Source: Oharaeibacter diazotrophicus (GTDB lineage Bacteria > Pseudomonadota > Alphaproteobacteria > Rhizobiales > Pleomorphomonadaceae). Taken from it: a stretch of 64,000 bases of DNA. Below are positions 26,202 to 36,678 of the stretch, in pieces. The translations under genes were made by a program, and so were the position numbers. The first letter of the stretch is position 1; each line of letters opens with the position of its first letter. The DNA lies in the NCBI RefSeq assembly GCF_004362745.1, contig NZ_SNXY01000006.1:310001-374000 (forward strand), in the 5' to 3' direction. The notes beneath the pieces are model-generated. The model made no database searches and was not told the origin of the DNA. It saw only the letters and a list, made by a program, of their open reading frames with translations.

Positions 26202-27071
26202 TCAGCGCGCCGGCGCGGGACAGCCGCGGCGGTCACCGGCCGGGCGACGGCGGACGAGGCCTGCGGCCGCGACCGCGAGGCCGACCGCCGCCACCCACCA
26301 CGCCGGCCGCATCAGGGCCGGATCGAGGTTGGCGGCGAGCACGCGGCCGGCGGGCACGCCGGTGAAGAGCCCGTACCAGCCGACCTCGATCGCCGCCGTG
26401 AGGACGCCGACCGCGATGGCGACGCCCGCGAGCACCGCCGGTCCGAGCCCGGGGCCGCGCGCCTGCGCCACCCGGTAGGCCATCAGCAGCAGGAACAGGC
26501 CGGTCAGCAGCACGGCCGGGCCGACGTCGACCTTGGCCTGCAGGAAATGGTGGACGAGGGCGAGCACGGCGATCGGGTAGGCGAGCCGGTGCAGCCGCTG
26601 CCACGCCGATCCCATCCGCCGGATCGCGGCGTCGGTGGAGGTGACGCCGAGCGCGAGGAGGCCGAGGAGGGCGACGAAGCCGATGGCGAGATAGACCCGG
26701 AGCACGATCTCGGTCGCGACCTTGGCGAGCACGAAATTCTCGTCGCCGGCATAGAGCACGAGATGGCCGAGCGCGTAGGCGAGGGCGAACAGGCCGACCA
26801 TGCGGCGCACCAGGATCAGACGGGGCGCGTCCAGGATCCGCCGGGCCGGGCTGATCGCCAGCGACGCCACCAGCAGGCGCACCGCCCAGGTGCCGCTCTG
26901 GTGCACGGCGGCGTTCCAGGGACGCGGCCCGAGCCCGCCGGTCGCCGCCTGCCAGGCGATCCAGGCCGCGGGCAGGAGGCAGAGCACGAAGGTCGCGGTC
27001 TTCAGCGCCGAGAAGCGTCCGGCGCGATCGTGGAACGGGGCGAGGAGGACGGGAGAGCGGGCGGCGGGCAT
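26202..27071 (-). CDS. msrQ: Haem-binding membrane subunit of the MsrPQ methionine sulfoxide reductase
   Basis: A 289-residue membrane protein of the ferric-reductase-like (YedZ) family. Candidate haem-ligand histidines lie in AVHQSGTWAVR, YALGHLVLY, LHRLAYP and LVHHFL. The partner MsrP repairs oxidised methionine in periplasmic proteins using electrons passed by MsrQ. Two C-terminal helices make it longer than the 211-residue E. coli protein, as often in alphaproteobacteria. The ATG at 27071 has GAAGGTGCC upstream. The usual msrP neighbour is absent: the gene upstream is a divergent HEPN-like frame. Confidence 0.88.
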   Translation of the reverse strand: MPAARSPVLLAPFHDRAGRFSALKTATFVLCLLPAAWIAWQAATGGLGPRPWNAAVHQSGTWAVRLLVASLAISPARRILDAPRLILVRRMVGLFALAYALGHLVLYAGDENFVLAKVATEIVLRVYLAIGFVALLGLLALGVTSTDAAIRRMGSAWQRLHRLAYPIAVLALVHHFLQAKVDVGPAVLLTGLFLLLMAYRVAQARGPGLGPAVLAGVAIAVGVLTAAIEVGWYGLFTGVPAGRVLAANLDPALMRPAWWVAAVGLAVAAAGLVRRRPAGDRRGCPAPAR

Positions 27072-27294
27072 CGGCACCTTCTGCGGTCGAGAGCTTCCAT
27101 CTCCCGAAGTGACGATGGAAACCAGCCCGCGGTTACGCGCGCCGCCATCACCTTTCCGCGACCGCCGTCCGGCGGGCCGAAAGGAAGGCGGCCGCCCGGT
27201 CCGGAGCGGTCGATGTGCGCAACCGGATGCCGCAGGTTGAGTTTGCACGGCTGAATTTACCGAAAGTTACAGGCCGCCGACATCTCATCGCCGG

Positions 27295-27729
27295 ATGAGC
27301 ATCGCCGACGATCCCTATCCGGGTGCGACGGCCCCGCCCGAAGCCGTCGCCGGCCTCGCCGGCTCCTATCGGGCGGCCGCGCATCTGCTCGCCGCTCACG
27401 GCGACGCCACCGCCGCGACCGGACGCGCCCCCTGGCGGCTGGCCGCGATCCATGCCGTCGAACTCTACCTCAACGCCTATCTCCGTCTGCACGGACGCTC
27501 GCCGGCGGAGATTCGCGGGCTCCACCACGACATGGCGAAATACTCCGCGTTGGCCGCGTCCTGCGGTCTGCAGTTTCGGGCGAAGACGCTGGCGCATCTC
27601 GTCTCGCTCGGCGAGACGCGCGCCTATGTCGTCACGCGCTACGACCCGGCGCGGTCGGCGGGAATGGAACCGCCCAACCGGGTGCTGGCGACGCTCGACG
27701 AGGTCGCCGCGAAGGTCGAACGGGCGTAG
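27295..27729 (+). CDS. HEPN-like small protein, possibly truncated by an amber codon
   Basis: 144 residues, mostly alpha-helical, with AIHAVELYLNAYL and IRGLHHDMAKYSALA reminiscent of HEPN-fold proteins; the homology is suggested, not certain. It ends at a TAG (27727). The same frame then stays open for another 110 codons to a TGA at 28060, encoding an Ala/Pro/Lys-rich stretch that starts AQATARRAAEQAKTSRAAAK, like the basic tails of many alphaproteobacterial proteins. Either a nonsense mutation or base-call error cut a longer protein, or the resemblance is accidental. Confidence 0.65.
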   Translation: MSIADDPYPGATAPPEAVAGLAGSYRAAAHLLAAHGDATAATGRAPWRLAAIHAVELYLNAYLRLHGRSPAEIRGLHHDMAKYSALAASCGLQFRAKTLAHLVSLGETRAYVVTRYDPARSAGMEPPNRVLATLDEVAAKVERA

Positions 27730-28027
27730 GCGCAGGCGACGGCCCGCCGAGCCGCCGAGCAGGCGAAGACATCGCGAGCCGCCGCGAAGGGGAAGCGACC
27801 GCCGGCGGTCGCGCCGGGCGTCGAGGCGTCGCCGGCTCCGGGCCGAGAAGCCGTGGCGGCGCCGACCGCCGGGCCCGCGTCGAAGGCGCCGGCGACGGCA
27901 CCGCGGCCGAAGGCCTCGGCCGGGTCGGCGCCCGTTCCCGCCGGCAAGCCGAAGCGCAAGGCCGGCCCGCCGGCCACCCGGCCGGCCGCCGCCTCGGGCG
28001 AACGCAGCGGCGCGACGCCGACCTCGC
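27730..28027 (+). other. Open frame past the amber stop: Ala/Pro/Lys-rich tail
   Basis: The frame of the HEPN-like gene continues without a stop from 27730 to the TGA at 28060, overlapping the end of the convergent cytochrome gene by 35 bp. Composition (many A, P, K, R) fits a disordered C-terminal extension. No hairpin or other gene is seen here. Confidence 0.4.
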
Positions 28028-28396
28028 TCAGCGCGAAGGCACCTTCTCCCACCAATGGGTGAAGACCGGCTCGTTCTTGCGGCCGAGGGTGCCGAGATAG
28101 GCGGCGAGATTGGCGATGTCGGTCGACGTCATGAAGCGGCCGTAGGAGGGCATCCCCTCGTCGGCGCCGAACAGCACCTTCTCGCGCACGTCCGAGAACT
28201 CGGCTTCGCCGATCAGGCGCGGACCCATGGCGCCGCCGCCGCGCATGCCGTGACAGCCGTAGCAGTTGTACTTGAGGTAGAGCCGCCGGCCCTCGCCGAT
28301 GCTGTCGAGCGCCGAGGCGGCGGACGGGGCGAGCGCGGTGCCGAGGACGACGGTGGCGGCCGCGAGGCGGGCGGCACGGGCGATGGTGGTCTTCAT
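28028..28396 (-). CDS. Periplasmic class I cytochrome c of the quinoprotein operon
   Basis: 122 residues: a signal peptide ending near ALAPSAASA, a haem-binding motif CYGCH (near residue 45) and a likely methionine ligand in GMPSYGRF. It is third in a same-strand group after the PQQ dehydrogenase and the XoxJ-like protein, so it is the likely electron acceptor (XoxG-like) for the dehydrogenase. The ATG at 28396 has GAAGGGG upstream. XoxG cytochromes are usually longer (near 170-200 residues), so this is a small version. Confidence 0.85.
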   Translation of the reverse strand: MKTTIARAARLAAATVVLGTALAPSAASALDSIGEGRRLYLKYNCYGCHGMRGGGAMGPRLIGEAEFSDVREKVLFGADEGMPSYGRFMTSTDIANLAAYLGTLGRKNEPVFTHWWEKVPSR

Positions 28397-28467
28397 CTCG
28401 TGAACCCCTTCGGAGCGGGGAATGACGAAGGCCGCGGCGGGCGCGGCCGATGGGGACGGCGCGGCGC

Positions 28468-29310
28468 TCAACTGGCGTCGCGGTGGGCGCGGGTGTCGAC
28501 GTCGGGCACGCCGTAGGCATCCAGCACCGCGCGGATCTCGGCGCGATGGCGGTCGAGGGCGCCCTGGAGGCGGTCGCGCAGGGCGCCGTCGCTCTTGCGG
28601 GTGGCGACGGCGATCTCGTAGCTGAAGCGCAACTCCGGCGCCGGCGGATCGGCGAGGATCGGCGTCAGCGCGATCCGGCTGCCGAACGGCTCGGCATACC
28701 AGCCGGCCACCGGGCCCCAGACCACCGCGACGTCGACCGTGCCTGACGCGACCGCCTCGACGAGGCGGCGCTGCGGGTCCGGATCGTCGGCGCCGCCCCA
28801 GACGCGAAAGCCTTCGACGTTGGCCGAGAGCCCGCGCGCCGCGATCGCCGCGGCCGGCGGCGTCGCCGCCCCCTCCATGCCGAGTGCCGGCAGGCCGATC
28901 CGGGCGGTGGCGAGCGCCGGATCGTCGAAGGAGGCCGGTGGGGCGCCGTGGGCCGGGGCTGTGACGAAGACGTAGGACGATCGGTAGTAGGGCCGCGTCG
29001 TCTTCACACCCGGGAAGCCGTAGGGCAGGCCGATCACGACGTCGCAGTCGTTCTCGCGCAGGGTGCGACGCAGGAAGCCGCGGTACTGCGCGTCCCAGCT
29101 GTAGCGCACCGTCAACCCGAGGTCGGCGGCGAGAAGGTCGGCGATGCGGTTCTCGAAGCCCGCCCCGGCGAGGTTGCTGAACGGCATGTTGTCGGGGTCG
29201 GAGCAGACCCGGAGTTCGCCCGTCGCGGTCGCGTCCGCGACGGCGGACGGGGCGGCCGCGACGATCGCCGTGGCGGCGAGGGCGGCGGCGGCGAGAGGTC
29301 GGAGCGGCAT
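28468..29310 (-). CDS. XoxJ-like periplasmic binding protein linked to a quinoprotein dehydrogenase
   Basis: 280 residues: a signal peptide (cleavage near PSAVADA), then a type 2 periplasmic-binding fold starting ELRVCSDPDNMPFSN, with DVVIGLPYGFPGV and DVAVVWGPVAGWYAE. This is the family of quinoprotein-dehydrogenase-associated binding proteins (XoxJ/MxaJ), proposed to help activate or assemble the PQQ enzyme. It lies 14 bp after the dehydrogenase gene and 72 bp before the cytochrome gene. Confidence 0.88.
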   Translation of the reverse strand: MPLRPLAAAALAATAIVAAAPSAVADATATGELRVCSDPDNMPFSNLAGAGFENRIADLLAADLGLTVRYSWDAQYRGFLRRTLRENDCDVVIGLPYGFPGVKTTRPYYRSSYVFVTAPAHGAPPASFDDPALATARIGLPALGMEGAATPPAAAIAARGLSANVEGFRVWGGADDPDPQRRLVEAVASGTVDVAVVWGPVAGWYAEPFGSRIALTPILADPPAPELRFSYEIAVATRKSDGALRDRLQGALDRHRAEIRAVLDAYGVPDVDTRAHRDAS

Positions 29311-29324
29311 GGCGCGAACCTCCG

Positions 29325-31106
29325 TCACGGCAGGCGGAAGACGTGGAGCATGCCGCCGGGGGCGGTCGCGCCGGCCGGCTTGGTCGCGCAGGTGCCGCCG
29401 GCGAAGCCGCCCGCCAGCCAGCCGACGCCGCTGTAGATCGCGATCCGCTGCTTGCCGTCGGTGCCTGCGAAGCTGATCGGGTTGCCGACCACCGGGCACT
29501 CGAGTTTCGTGTCGAACAGCGTCTTGCCGGTGGCCGCGTCGAGCGCCTTGAAGTGGCGGTCGAGCGTTCCGTAGAAGATCAGGCCGCCTTGGGTGGCGAG
29601 CACGCCGGCATAGATCGGCAGCGGCTCGGTGACACCCCACTTGCGCTTGCCGGTCGCCGCGTCCCAGGCGACGAGCTCGCCGAGATGGAAGGTGCCGGCG
29701 GCCCCGTTCGGGCCGGGCAGCACCGCGAGATCGGCGCCCATGAACGGCGCGCCGGCGACGTAGAGCGCCTTCAGCGGCTCGAAATTTTCGCAGAAGTTCA
29801 GCGTCGGCACGTAGAACAGCTTGGTGCGCGGCGAATAGGCGGCCGGCTCCCAGTCCTTCACGCCGAAGGCCGACGGACAGATGTTGGTGGAGAGCTTGCC
29901 CTGGTGCGGCACCATCGCCGGGTCGACGTCGGGCAGGCCGGTGGCAAGGTCGACGCCCTTGGCCCAGTTCACCGCGCCGAAGGGCTCGGCGACCAGCACC
30001 TCGCCGGTGGCGCGATCGATCGTGTAGGCGAAGCCGTTCTTGTCGAAGTGGACGATCACCTTGCGCGGCTTGCCGCCGATCGGCAGCGTCACTGCGATGT
30101 TCTCGTTGACGGCGTCGTAGTCCCAGGCGTCGTGCGGGGTCAGCTGGTAGACCCACTTGGCGTCGCCGGTCTTCGGGTCGCGGGCGAAGATCGCCGACGA
30201 CCATTTGTTGTCGCTGCGGCGCGGGTCCGGGTTCTTCGGGTTGCCGATGCGCATGTCCGGGTTCCAGACGCCCGGATTGGCGGTGCCGTAGTAGACGAGG
30301 CCGGTGTCGGCCGCATAGGTGAACCAGGCCCACGAGGTCGAGCCGCCCTGCTTCCACAGCGTGCCCGGCCACGTGGTACGGCCGAGGTCGGTGCCGCGGT
30401 CCTTGGCGTAGAACGGCGCGAAGCCGCCGCCGAGGCGGACGTCGGCGTCCGGGCCGGTGGCGTAGGCGCGCCAGACCTGACGCCCGGTGGCGAGGTCGAG
30501 CCCGGCGACCCAGCCGCGCAGGCCGAGTTCGGCGCCGGCGTTGCCGACGAGGACGCGGTCGCCGACCACGATCGGCGCGCCGGTCAGCGTCTCGCCGGTC
30601 TCCGGCTGGCCGTGCTTGGTGCGCCAGACCTGCTTGCCCGTCTTGGCGTCGACGGCGACGGTGGTGTCGTCGAGGGTGTTGAAGACGATCTTGCCGTCGC
30701 CGAAGGCGGCGCCGCGGTTGACGACGTCGCAGCAGGCGACGCCGTGGGCGTATTCGTTGAAGGACGGGGCGAAGGTCCACAGCACCTTGCCCTTGGCGGC
30801 CGGATCGATCGCGATCAGCTTGTGCGGGAACGGCGTCACCACGTACATCACGCCGCCGATCACCAGCGGCTGGCCCTGGTGGCTGCCGCGGGTGTTGGTC
30901 GGGATCGCGAAGTCCTCGACCAGCGTGCCGACGTTGGTGGTGTCGATCTGCTTCAGCGTCGAGAAGCGCGTGCCCTCGAGGTCGCCCGAAGCGGTCGGCC
31001 AGTTGACGCCGGCGGCCGCCTTTGCGTCGGGACCGGCGAAGACCGTGCCGGCGACGACCGCCGCCGCTACCGCGACCGCCCGCATGTTCGTTCTGGTGTC
31101 GACCAC
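29325..31106 (-). CDS. PQQ-dependent alcohol dehydrogenase with lanthanide-type active site
   Basis: A 593-residue periplasmic quinoprotein with an eight-bladed propeller. A signal peptide ends near GPDAKA. The vicinal cysteines ACCDVV (near 125), the Glu ligand in NAGAELG and the Asn ligand in TANPGVWN are present. The active-site stretch is PHDAWDYDAVNE: the catalytic Asp329 is followed by Asp331. In calcium-type MxaF that second position is Ala; Asp there marks XoxF/ExaF enzymes that use lanthanides. Substrate (methanol or ethanol) is not settled by the sequence. GTG start with GGGAGGG upstream. Confidence 0.9.
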   Translation of the reverse strand: MVDTRTNMRAVAVAAAVVAGTVFAGPDAKAAAGVNWPTASGDLEGTRFSTLKQIDTTNVGTLVEDFAIPTNTRGSHQGQPLVIGGVMYVVTPFPHKLIAIDPAAKGKVLWTFAPSFNEYAHGVACCDVVNRGAAFGDGKIVFNTLDDTTVAVDAKTGKQVWRTKHGQPETGETLTGAPIVVGDRVLVGNAGAELGLRGWVAGLDLATGRQVWRAYATGPDADVRLGGGFAPFYAKDRGTDLGRTTWPGTLWKQGGSTSWAWFTYAADTGLVYYGTANPGVWNPDMRIGNPKNPDPRRSDNKWSSAIFARDPKTGDAKWVYQLTPHDAWDYDAVNENIAVTLPIGGKPRKVIVHFDKNGFAYTIDRATGEVLVAEPFGAVNWAKGVDLATGLPDVDPAMVPHQGKLSTNICPSAFGVKDWEPAAYSPRTKLFYVPTLNFCENFEPLKALYVAGAPFMGADLAVLPGPNGAAGTFHLGELVAWDAATGKRKWGVTEPLPIYAGVLATQGGLIFYGTLDRHFKALDAATGKTLFDTKLECPVVGNPISFAGTDGKQRIAIYSGVGWLAGGFAGGTCATKPAGATAPGGMLHVFRLP

Positions 31107-31474
31107 GATGCCCTCCCGTCATGTCCCGGACCCCGCCCGCGCCTGCGTGGGCTGCCCACGCCGCAGCGGCGCGCCCGGCACCCCCGTGCCGACGGTCCGT
31201 CCGATTCCGACCGGCCACCCGGCGGTGGTCGGTGTCCGCGCGCCCCCGTTCGCGGGCGGCGACATCCGGACAACGGCGCACACATTACGGATAGTCCATG
31301 ATTTCGAGCTGACATGGCGAAGGGGCGGTGAACGAGGGGAGGGGAATTGTCCCGGCCGCGCCGACCTGACGCGGGGGGTGCGGCTAAGGTCTACGGTGCC
31401 GGGCCGGAGGCGCTCGTGTAGCTAAGGGTTCGGTTTCGCCCGCAATCCGGGCCCTTCCACGGAGTCTTGGTCAG
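31107..31474. other. Divergent region between the PQQ dehydrogenase and pccB
   Basis: About 370 bp that must carry promoters for both genes. One hairpin is visible at 31210-31233 (10-bp stem with one wobble pair, 4-nt loop), about 105 bp upstream of the dehydrogenase start. I see no convincing sigma-70 boxes. Lanthanide-responsive control is possible but unsupported by a recognised motif. Confidence 0.4.
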
Positions 31475-33007
<1,533 letters not shown>

Positions 33008-33022
33008 CGCGGAGGACGGCGT

Positions 33023-33046
33023 CGGCGGGGCGGGGTCTCCCCGCCG
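33023..33046 (+). terminator. Hairpin after pccB
   Basis: An 8-bp stem (CGGCGGGG/CCCCGCCG, loop 8 nt) begins 16 bp after the pccB stop. No T-run follows, so termination is an inference. Confidence 0.45.
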
Positions 33047-33157
33047 GGCCGCATCGCCTCCGGCCAGGGCGGGTGGCGCCCGTTCGTCGCCCGCTTGTGC
33101 CGTGGCGGACGGGTTCCGATATGCTCGGGGTTGGATTCGTCCCCGAGCGAGGTGGCC

Positions 33158-33898
33158 ATGAGCGACGACACACCGGCCCGCCGCGGTGCCTCGGCGCCGA
33201 CCTCCGTCGGCGCCGGTCCCGCCGCCGTGCGCTCGTCCGCGGCCGAGATCGACGCGTTCGTCGCCGCCGCGCGGGATACCGCGCCCGATCCGAACCGCGC
33301 CCGCCTGATCTTCGCCCTCGACGCCACCATGAGCCGGCAGCCGACCTGGGACCGCGCGGCCTCGCTCCAGGCGGAGATGTTCGCGGAGGCCGGCCGGATC
33401 GCCGGGCTCGACGTCCAACTGGTCTATTTCCGCGGCCACGACGAATGCAGGGCGAGCCGCTTCGTCCCCGACGCCGCCCGCCTCGCCCGGCTGATGGAGG
33501 GCATCGACTGCCGCGGCGGCCGCACCCAGATCGGCAAGGTGCTGCGCCACGCCGCGCGCACCGCCCGCGAGGGCAGGGTGGCCGCGCTGGTCTACGTCGG
33601 CGACGCCATGGAGGAGAGCGTCGACGACCTCGCCGCAGCCGCGGGCGACCTCGGCGTCCTCGGCACGCCGGTGTTCCTGTTCCGGGAGGGCTCGGATCGC
33701 GCCGCCGCCCGCGCCTTCGAGGAGATCGCGCGGCTGAGCCGCGGTGCCCACCTCGCCTTCTCCGAGGGCTCGGCAGCCGAACTCGGTGCATTGCTGCGCG
33801 CCGTCGCGGCCTATGCGGCCGGCGGCCTCGGGGCGCTGCAGGCGCTCGCCGGCCGCGACGCCGGCGCGCGGGCGCTGATCGGCGCGATGCGGCGATAG
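33158..33898 (+). CDS. VWA-like protein (hypothetical), partner of a J-domain protein
   Basis: A 246-residue soluble protein. RLIFALDATMSRQPTWDRA resembles the MIDAS strand-loop (DxSxS-like, here DATMS), and later stretches (VAALVYVGDAMEES, GTPVFLFREGS) fit a Rossmann-like von Willebrand A fold. No export signal. The next gene, 134 bp on, encodes a membrane J-domain protein; I recall such pairs from other Hyphomicrobiales. The precise role is unknown. Confidence 0.7.
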   Translation: MSDDTPARRGASAPTSVGAGPAAVRSSAAEIDAFVAAARDTAPDPNRARLIFALDATMSRQPTWDRAASLQAEMFAEAGRIAGLDVQLVYFRGHDECRASRFVPDAARLARLMEGIDCRGGRTQIGKVLRHAARTAREGRVAALVYVGDAMEESVDDLAAAAGDLGVLGTPVFLFREGSDRAAARAFEEIARLSRGAHLAFSEGSAAELGALLRAVAAYAAGGLGALQALAGRDAGARALIGAMRR

Positions 33899-34032
33899 GA
33901 TCGGTCGGGGCGGAGCCCGCGTTCGCGGAACCGCGCCCGGCGTGCGACGGCTCCCCTCGACGACGGGGCGGCCCGTGCTAGAAATGGAGCCAGGGAGGAC
34001 GACGCGCCGGCACCCGTCCGGCGGCCAACGCC

Positions 34033-34743
34033 ATGCTGCAGATCCTGACCGTCATATCCGCGCTGATCGGCGCCTACGGCGCGCTACGCTGGTTCGTCAA
34101 CGCGAACCCGGCCAGCATGCTCGCGGGCGGACGGCAGAGCCTGTTCCTGGCCGGCCTCGGCCTCGCCGCGGTTCTGGCGATGACCGGCCGCGTCGGCCTC
34201 GGCATCCCGCTCGCGGTGGTGCTGTTCTACCTCTACGGCAAGGGCGTGTTCGGCTCGATGGTGCCGCGCCGCAAGGCGGCGTCCGGGGCGCCGCGCAAGT
34301 CGATGGTGCGCTCGGCCGCCCTCGAGATGGAACTCGACCACCGCACCGGCAAGATGACCGGCCGCGTCCTCGCCGGCACCTTCGAGGGCCGCGACCTCGA
34401 CAGCCTCGACGCGGCGGCGCTGCAGCGGCTCGCCTTCGAGATCTCCGCCGATCCCGAGAGCCGCGGCCTGTTAGAGGTTTACCTCGACCGCCGCATGCCC
34501 GGATGGCGTGAGCACGTGAAGTCGGACGGCGCAGCGGGGCGCCGTCGACCGCCGAACGCGGGCGCCATGAGCGAGGAGGAGGCGTACCAGATCCTTGGAC
34601 TTCCTCAGGGGGCCGGCGAACCGGAGATCCGTGCCGCCCACCGCAGACTGATGAAGAAGGTCCACCCCGACACCGGCGGGTCGAACTTCCTGGCCGCGCG
34701 CATCAACGAAGCCAAGGACAGACTTCTCTCCAAACATCGGTAG
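34033..34743 (+). CDS. Membrane-anchored J-domain protein
   Basis: 236 residues: two N-terminal transmembrane segments (about 1-20 and 38-72), a middle soluble part and a C-terminal J domain (about 178-236) with the invariant HPD in MKKVHPDTGG. The J domain would stimulate a DnaK-type chaperone at the membrane. It resembles TIM14-like or DnaJ C-terminal proteins of alphaproteobacteria. Together with the VWA-like gene upstream it may form a membrane quality-control pair, which is speculative. Confidence 0.82.
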   Translation: MLQILTVISALIGAYGALRWFVNANPASMLAGGRQSLFLAGLGLAAVLAMTGRVGLGIPLAVVLFYLYGKGVFGSMVPRRKAASGAPRKSMVRSAALEMELDHRTGKMTGRVLAGTFEGRDLDSLDAAALQRLAFEISADPESRGLLEVYLDRRMPGWREHVKSDGAAGRRRPPNAGAMSEEEAYQILGLPQGAGEPEIRAAHRRLMKKVHPDTGGSNFLAARINEAKDRLLSKHR

Positions 34744-34806
34744 CTCCCGGGACGCGGATACGGGGGACTGGGGGCATACGGGTGGACGTCCGGCACCGAC
34801 GACGGG

Positions 34807-36444
34807 TCAGAGCCGGAAGCTGTAGCAGTTCATGTCGCTGCGCTTCAGCGCGGCGCAGGCGCGGGACGCGGCCTTCTCGGACTCGAAACCTGCGAAGCGG
34901 GCGCGCACCAGGGTCTGGCCACCCTTCGACACGGTCTCGGTGACCGGATCGGCGGCGGCGAGCGCCTTGCCGCCCTTGGCCTGGGCGCGGCGGATCAGGT
35001 CGGCGGCGGCGGCCTTGGAGGGCACGGCGCCGATCTGGATCATCCAGCCGCGGGCGGCGGCACGGGCCTCCTCGCGCACCGCGGCCGGGGCCGGCGGCGC
35101 CACGGACCGGGCGGTGGCGGTACGGCGCGGCGTCGGGGCGGCGATGTCGCTGTCGACCGAGGCGACCTCGATCGGCTCGGCGTCGCCTTCGCCGATGGTC
35201 TGCTCGATCATGCTGCCGAGGGCGTCGCGCTCGGCCGACGACAGCGGGGCGACGTCGCCGAAGGCCTCGGCCGCCGAGGACGGCAGCTTGGCGGTGGCGA
35301 GCGACACCGGCTCGGACACCGGCACCGGGATCGCCTCGACACGGACCTGACGGGCGGCGGCGACCGGCTGCGGCGCGCTCTCGGGCACGGCGGTCGGGAC
35401 CACCGACGCGGTGACGATCTCCGGCATGCCGTCCGCGGCGACCTGGACCGGGCGCGGCGAGGGCTGCGGATGCTCGACCGCCTCCGGCGCGGCGGCCTGG
35501 AGCGCCTCGGGCACCGGATGCGGCGCCGACGCGGCCACCTTGGGCGCCGAGCGGACGGCGGCGACGAGCTCGTCGTCGTAGCCGCGGCCGCGGGAGGCGA
35601 GCGGCAGATAGGCCTCGATCAGCCGGACCATGTGGGCGTCGCGCGAGCGGGCGGTGCGGCCGCCCATCACCACCGCCACGATCTTGCGGCCGTCGCGCTT
35701 CACCGAGCTGACCAGGTTGAAGCCGGAGGCGTTGATGTAGCCGGTCTTGATGCCGTCGACGCCGTCGACCGCACCGAGCAGACGGTTGTGGTTGCCGTGC
35801 ACCTTGCCGCGGAAGGTGAAGGAGCGGGTCTTGAAGAACTCGTAATAGGTCGGGAAGCGCACCTGGAGAGCGACGCCGAGCTTCATCATGTCGCGCGCCG
35901 AGGTGTACTGACCGGGATCGGGCAGGCCGTTGGCGTTGCGGAAGCGGGTGTTGCTCATGCCGAGGGCGCGGGCGGTCCGCGTCATCCGGTCGGCGAAGGC
36001 CGGCACCGAACCGGCGAGGTTCTCGCCGATGGTCGCGGCAGCGTCGTTGGCCGACTTGGTGACGAGGCCCTTGATCGCCTCCTCGACCGTGATGGTGTCG
36101 CCGGGCCGGAGGCCGAGCTTCGACGGCGGCTGCGCCGAGGCGTTGCGCGACACCTCGAGCCGGCTGTCGAGGCGGAAGCGGCCGCGCTCGAGGTCCTCGA
36201 ACAGGACGTAGAGCGTCATCATCTTGGTCAAAGAGGCCGGATAGCGGCGCCCGTCGGCGTTGGCCTCGTAGAGGACCTTGCCCGTCGCCGTGTCGACCAC
36301 GATGGCCGCGTACTTGTCGGGGTAGACGCCCGCGGGCGCGGCCGCCCGGGCCTCCCCGGTCGCGCCGGCGGCGATGCCACCGGCCAGGACGACCGCGACG
36401 GCGGCCTTGATCGCGGTTCCCAGTCTCGCACGCCAACTCTGCAC
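34807..36444 (-). CDS. D-alanyl-D-alanine carboxypeptidase (PBP5/6 type) with C-terminal SPOR domain
   Basis: 545 residues. The signal peptide includes KAAVAVVLAGGIAAGATGEARA. The S11 peptidase motifs are SLTK (near 75), SAN and DGIKTGYI. A Pro/Ala-rich linker follows, and the last 75 residues form a SPOR domain (MIQIGAVPSKAAAADLIRR) that binds denuded peptidoglycan. It trims pentapeptide stems in the periplasm, likely at the septum. The GTG start at 36444 with GAGGGCG upstream was preferred; ATG 36537 would add a basic 31-residue extension. Confidence 0.92.
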   Translation of the reverse strand: MQSWRARLGTAIKAAVAVVLAGGIAAGATGEARAAAPAGVYPDKYAAIVVDTATGKVLYEANADGRRYPASLTKMMTLYVLFEDLERGRFRLDSRLEVSRNASAQPPSKLGLRPGDTITVEEAIKGLVTKSANDAAATIGENLAGSVPAFADRMTRTARALGMSNTRFRNANGLPDPGQYTSARDMMKLGVALQVRFPTYYEFFKTRSFTFRGKVHGNHNRLLGAVDGVDGIKTGYINASGFNLVSSVKRDGRKIVAVVMGGRTARSRDAHMVRLIEAYLPLASRGRGYDDELVAAVRSAPKVAASAPHPVPEALQAAAPEAVEHPQPSPRPVQVAADGMPEIVTASVVPTAVPESAPQPVAAARQVRVEAIPVPVSEPVSLATAKLPSSAAEAFGDVAPLSSAERDALGSMIEQTIGEGDAEPIEVASVDSDIAAPTPRRTATARSVAPPAPAAVREEARAAARGWMIQIGAVPSKAAAADLIRRAQAKGGKALAAADPVTETVSKGGQTLVRARFAGFESEKAASRACAALKRSDMNCYSFRL

Positions 36445-36678
36445 TGATCGCCCTCGCGCTCGCACGGCCCGGCCGCCGGCCCTTGCGGGCGGGCGGAATC
36501 GTGTGGTCCCGGAGGTCGTCGGGACCGCACGCGTCATGGTGAAGAGGATGCGACCGTCGGGGTTACAATTCGGTAAAATCGGATGGATCCGTGGTGTCGC
36601 GGACGGGGTGGCGGCTCGCCGTCTGCCGCACTGCGGCAACGCCCGCGCTCCAGGTTTCCACGTAGGCCGAAAGGTTCG

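Noticed and set aside
28468-31281. A 937-residue protein extending the XoxJ-like frame upstream
   Set aside because: The extension is a shadow of the PQQ dehydrogenase, which is clear in another frame. The signal peptide of the XoxJ-like protein begins at 29310.
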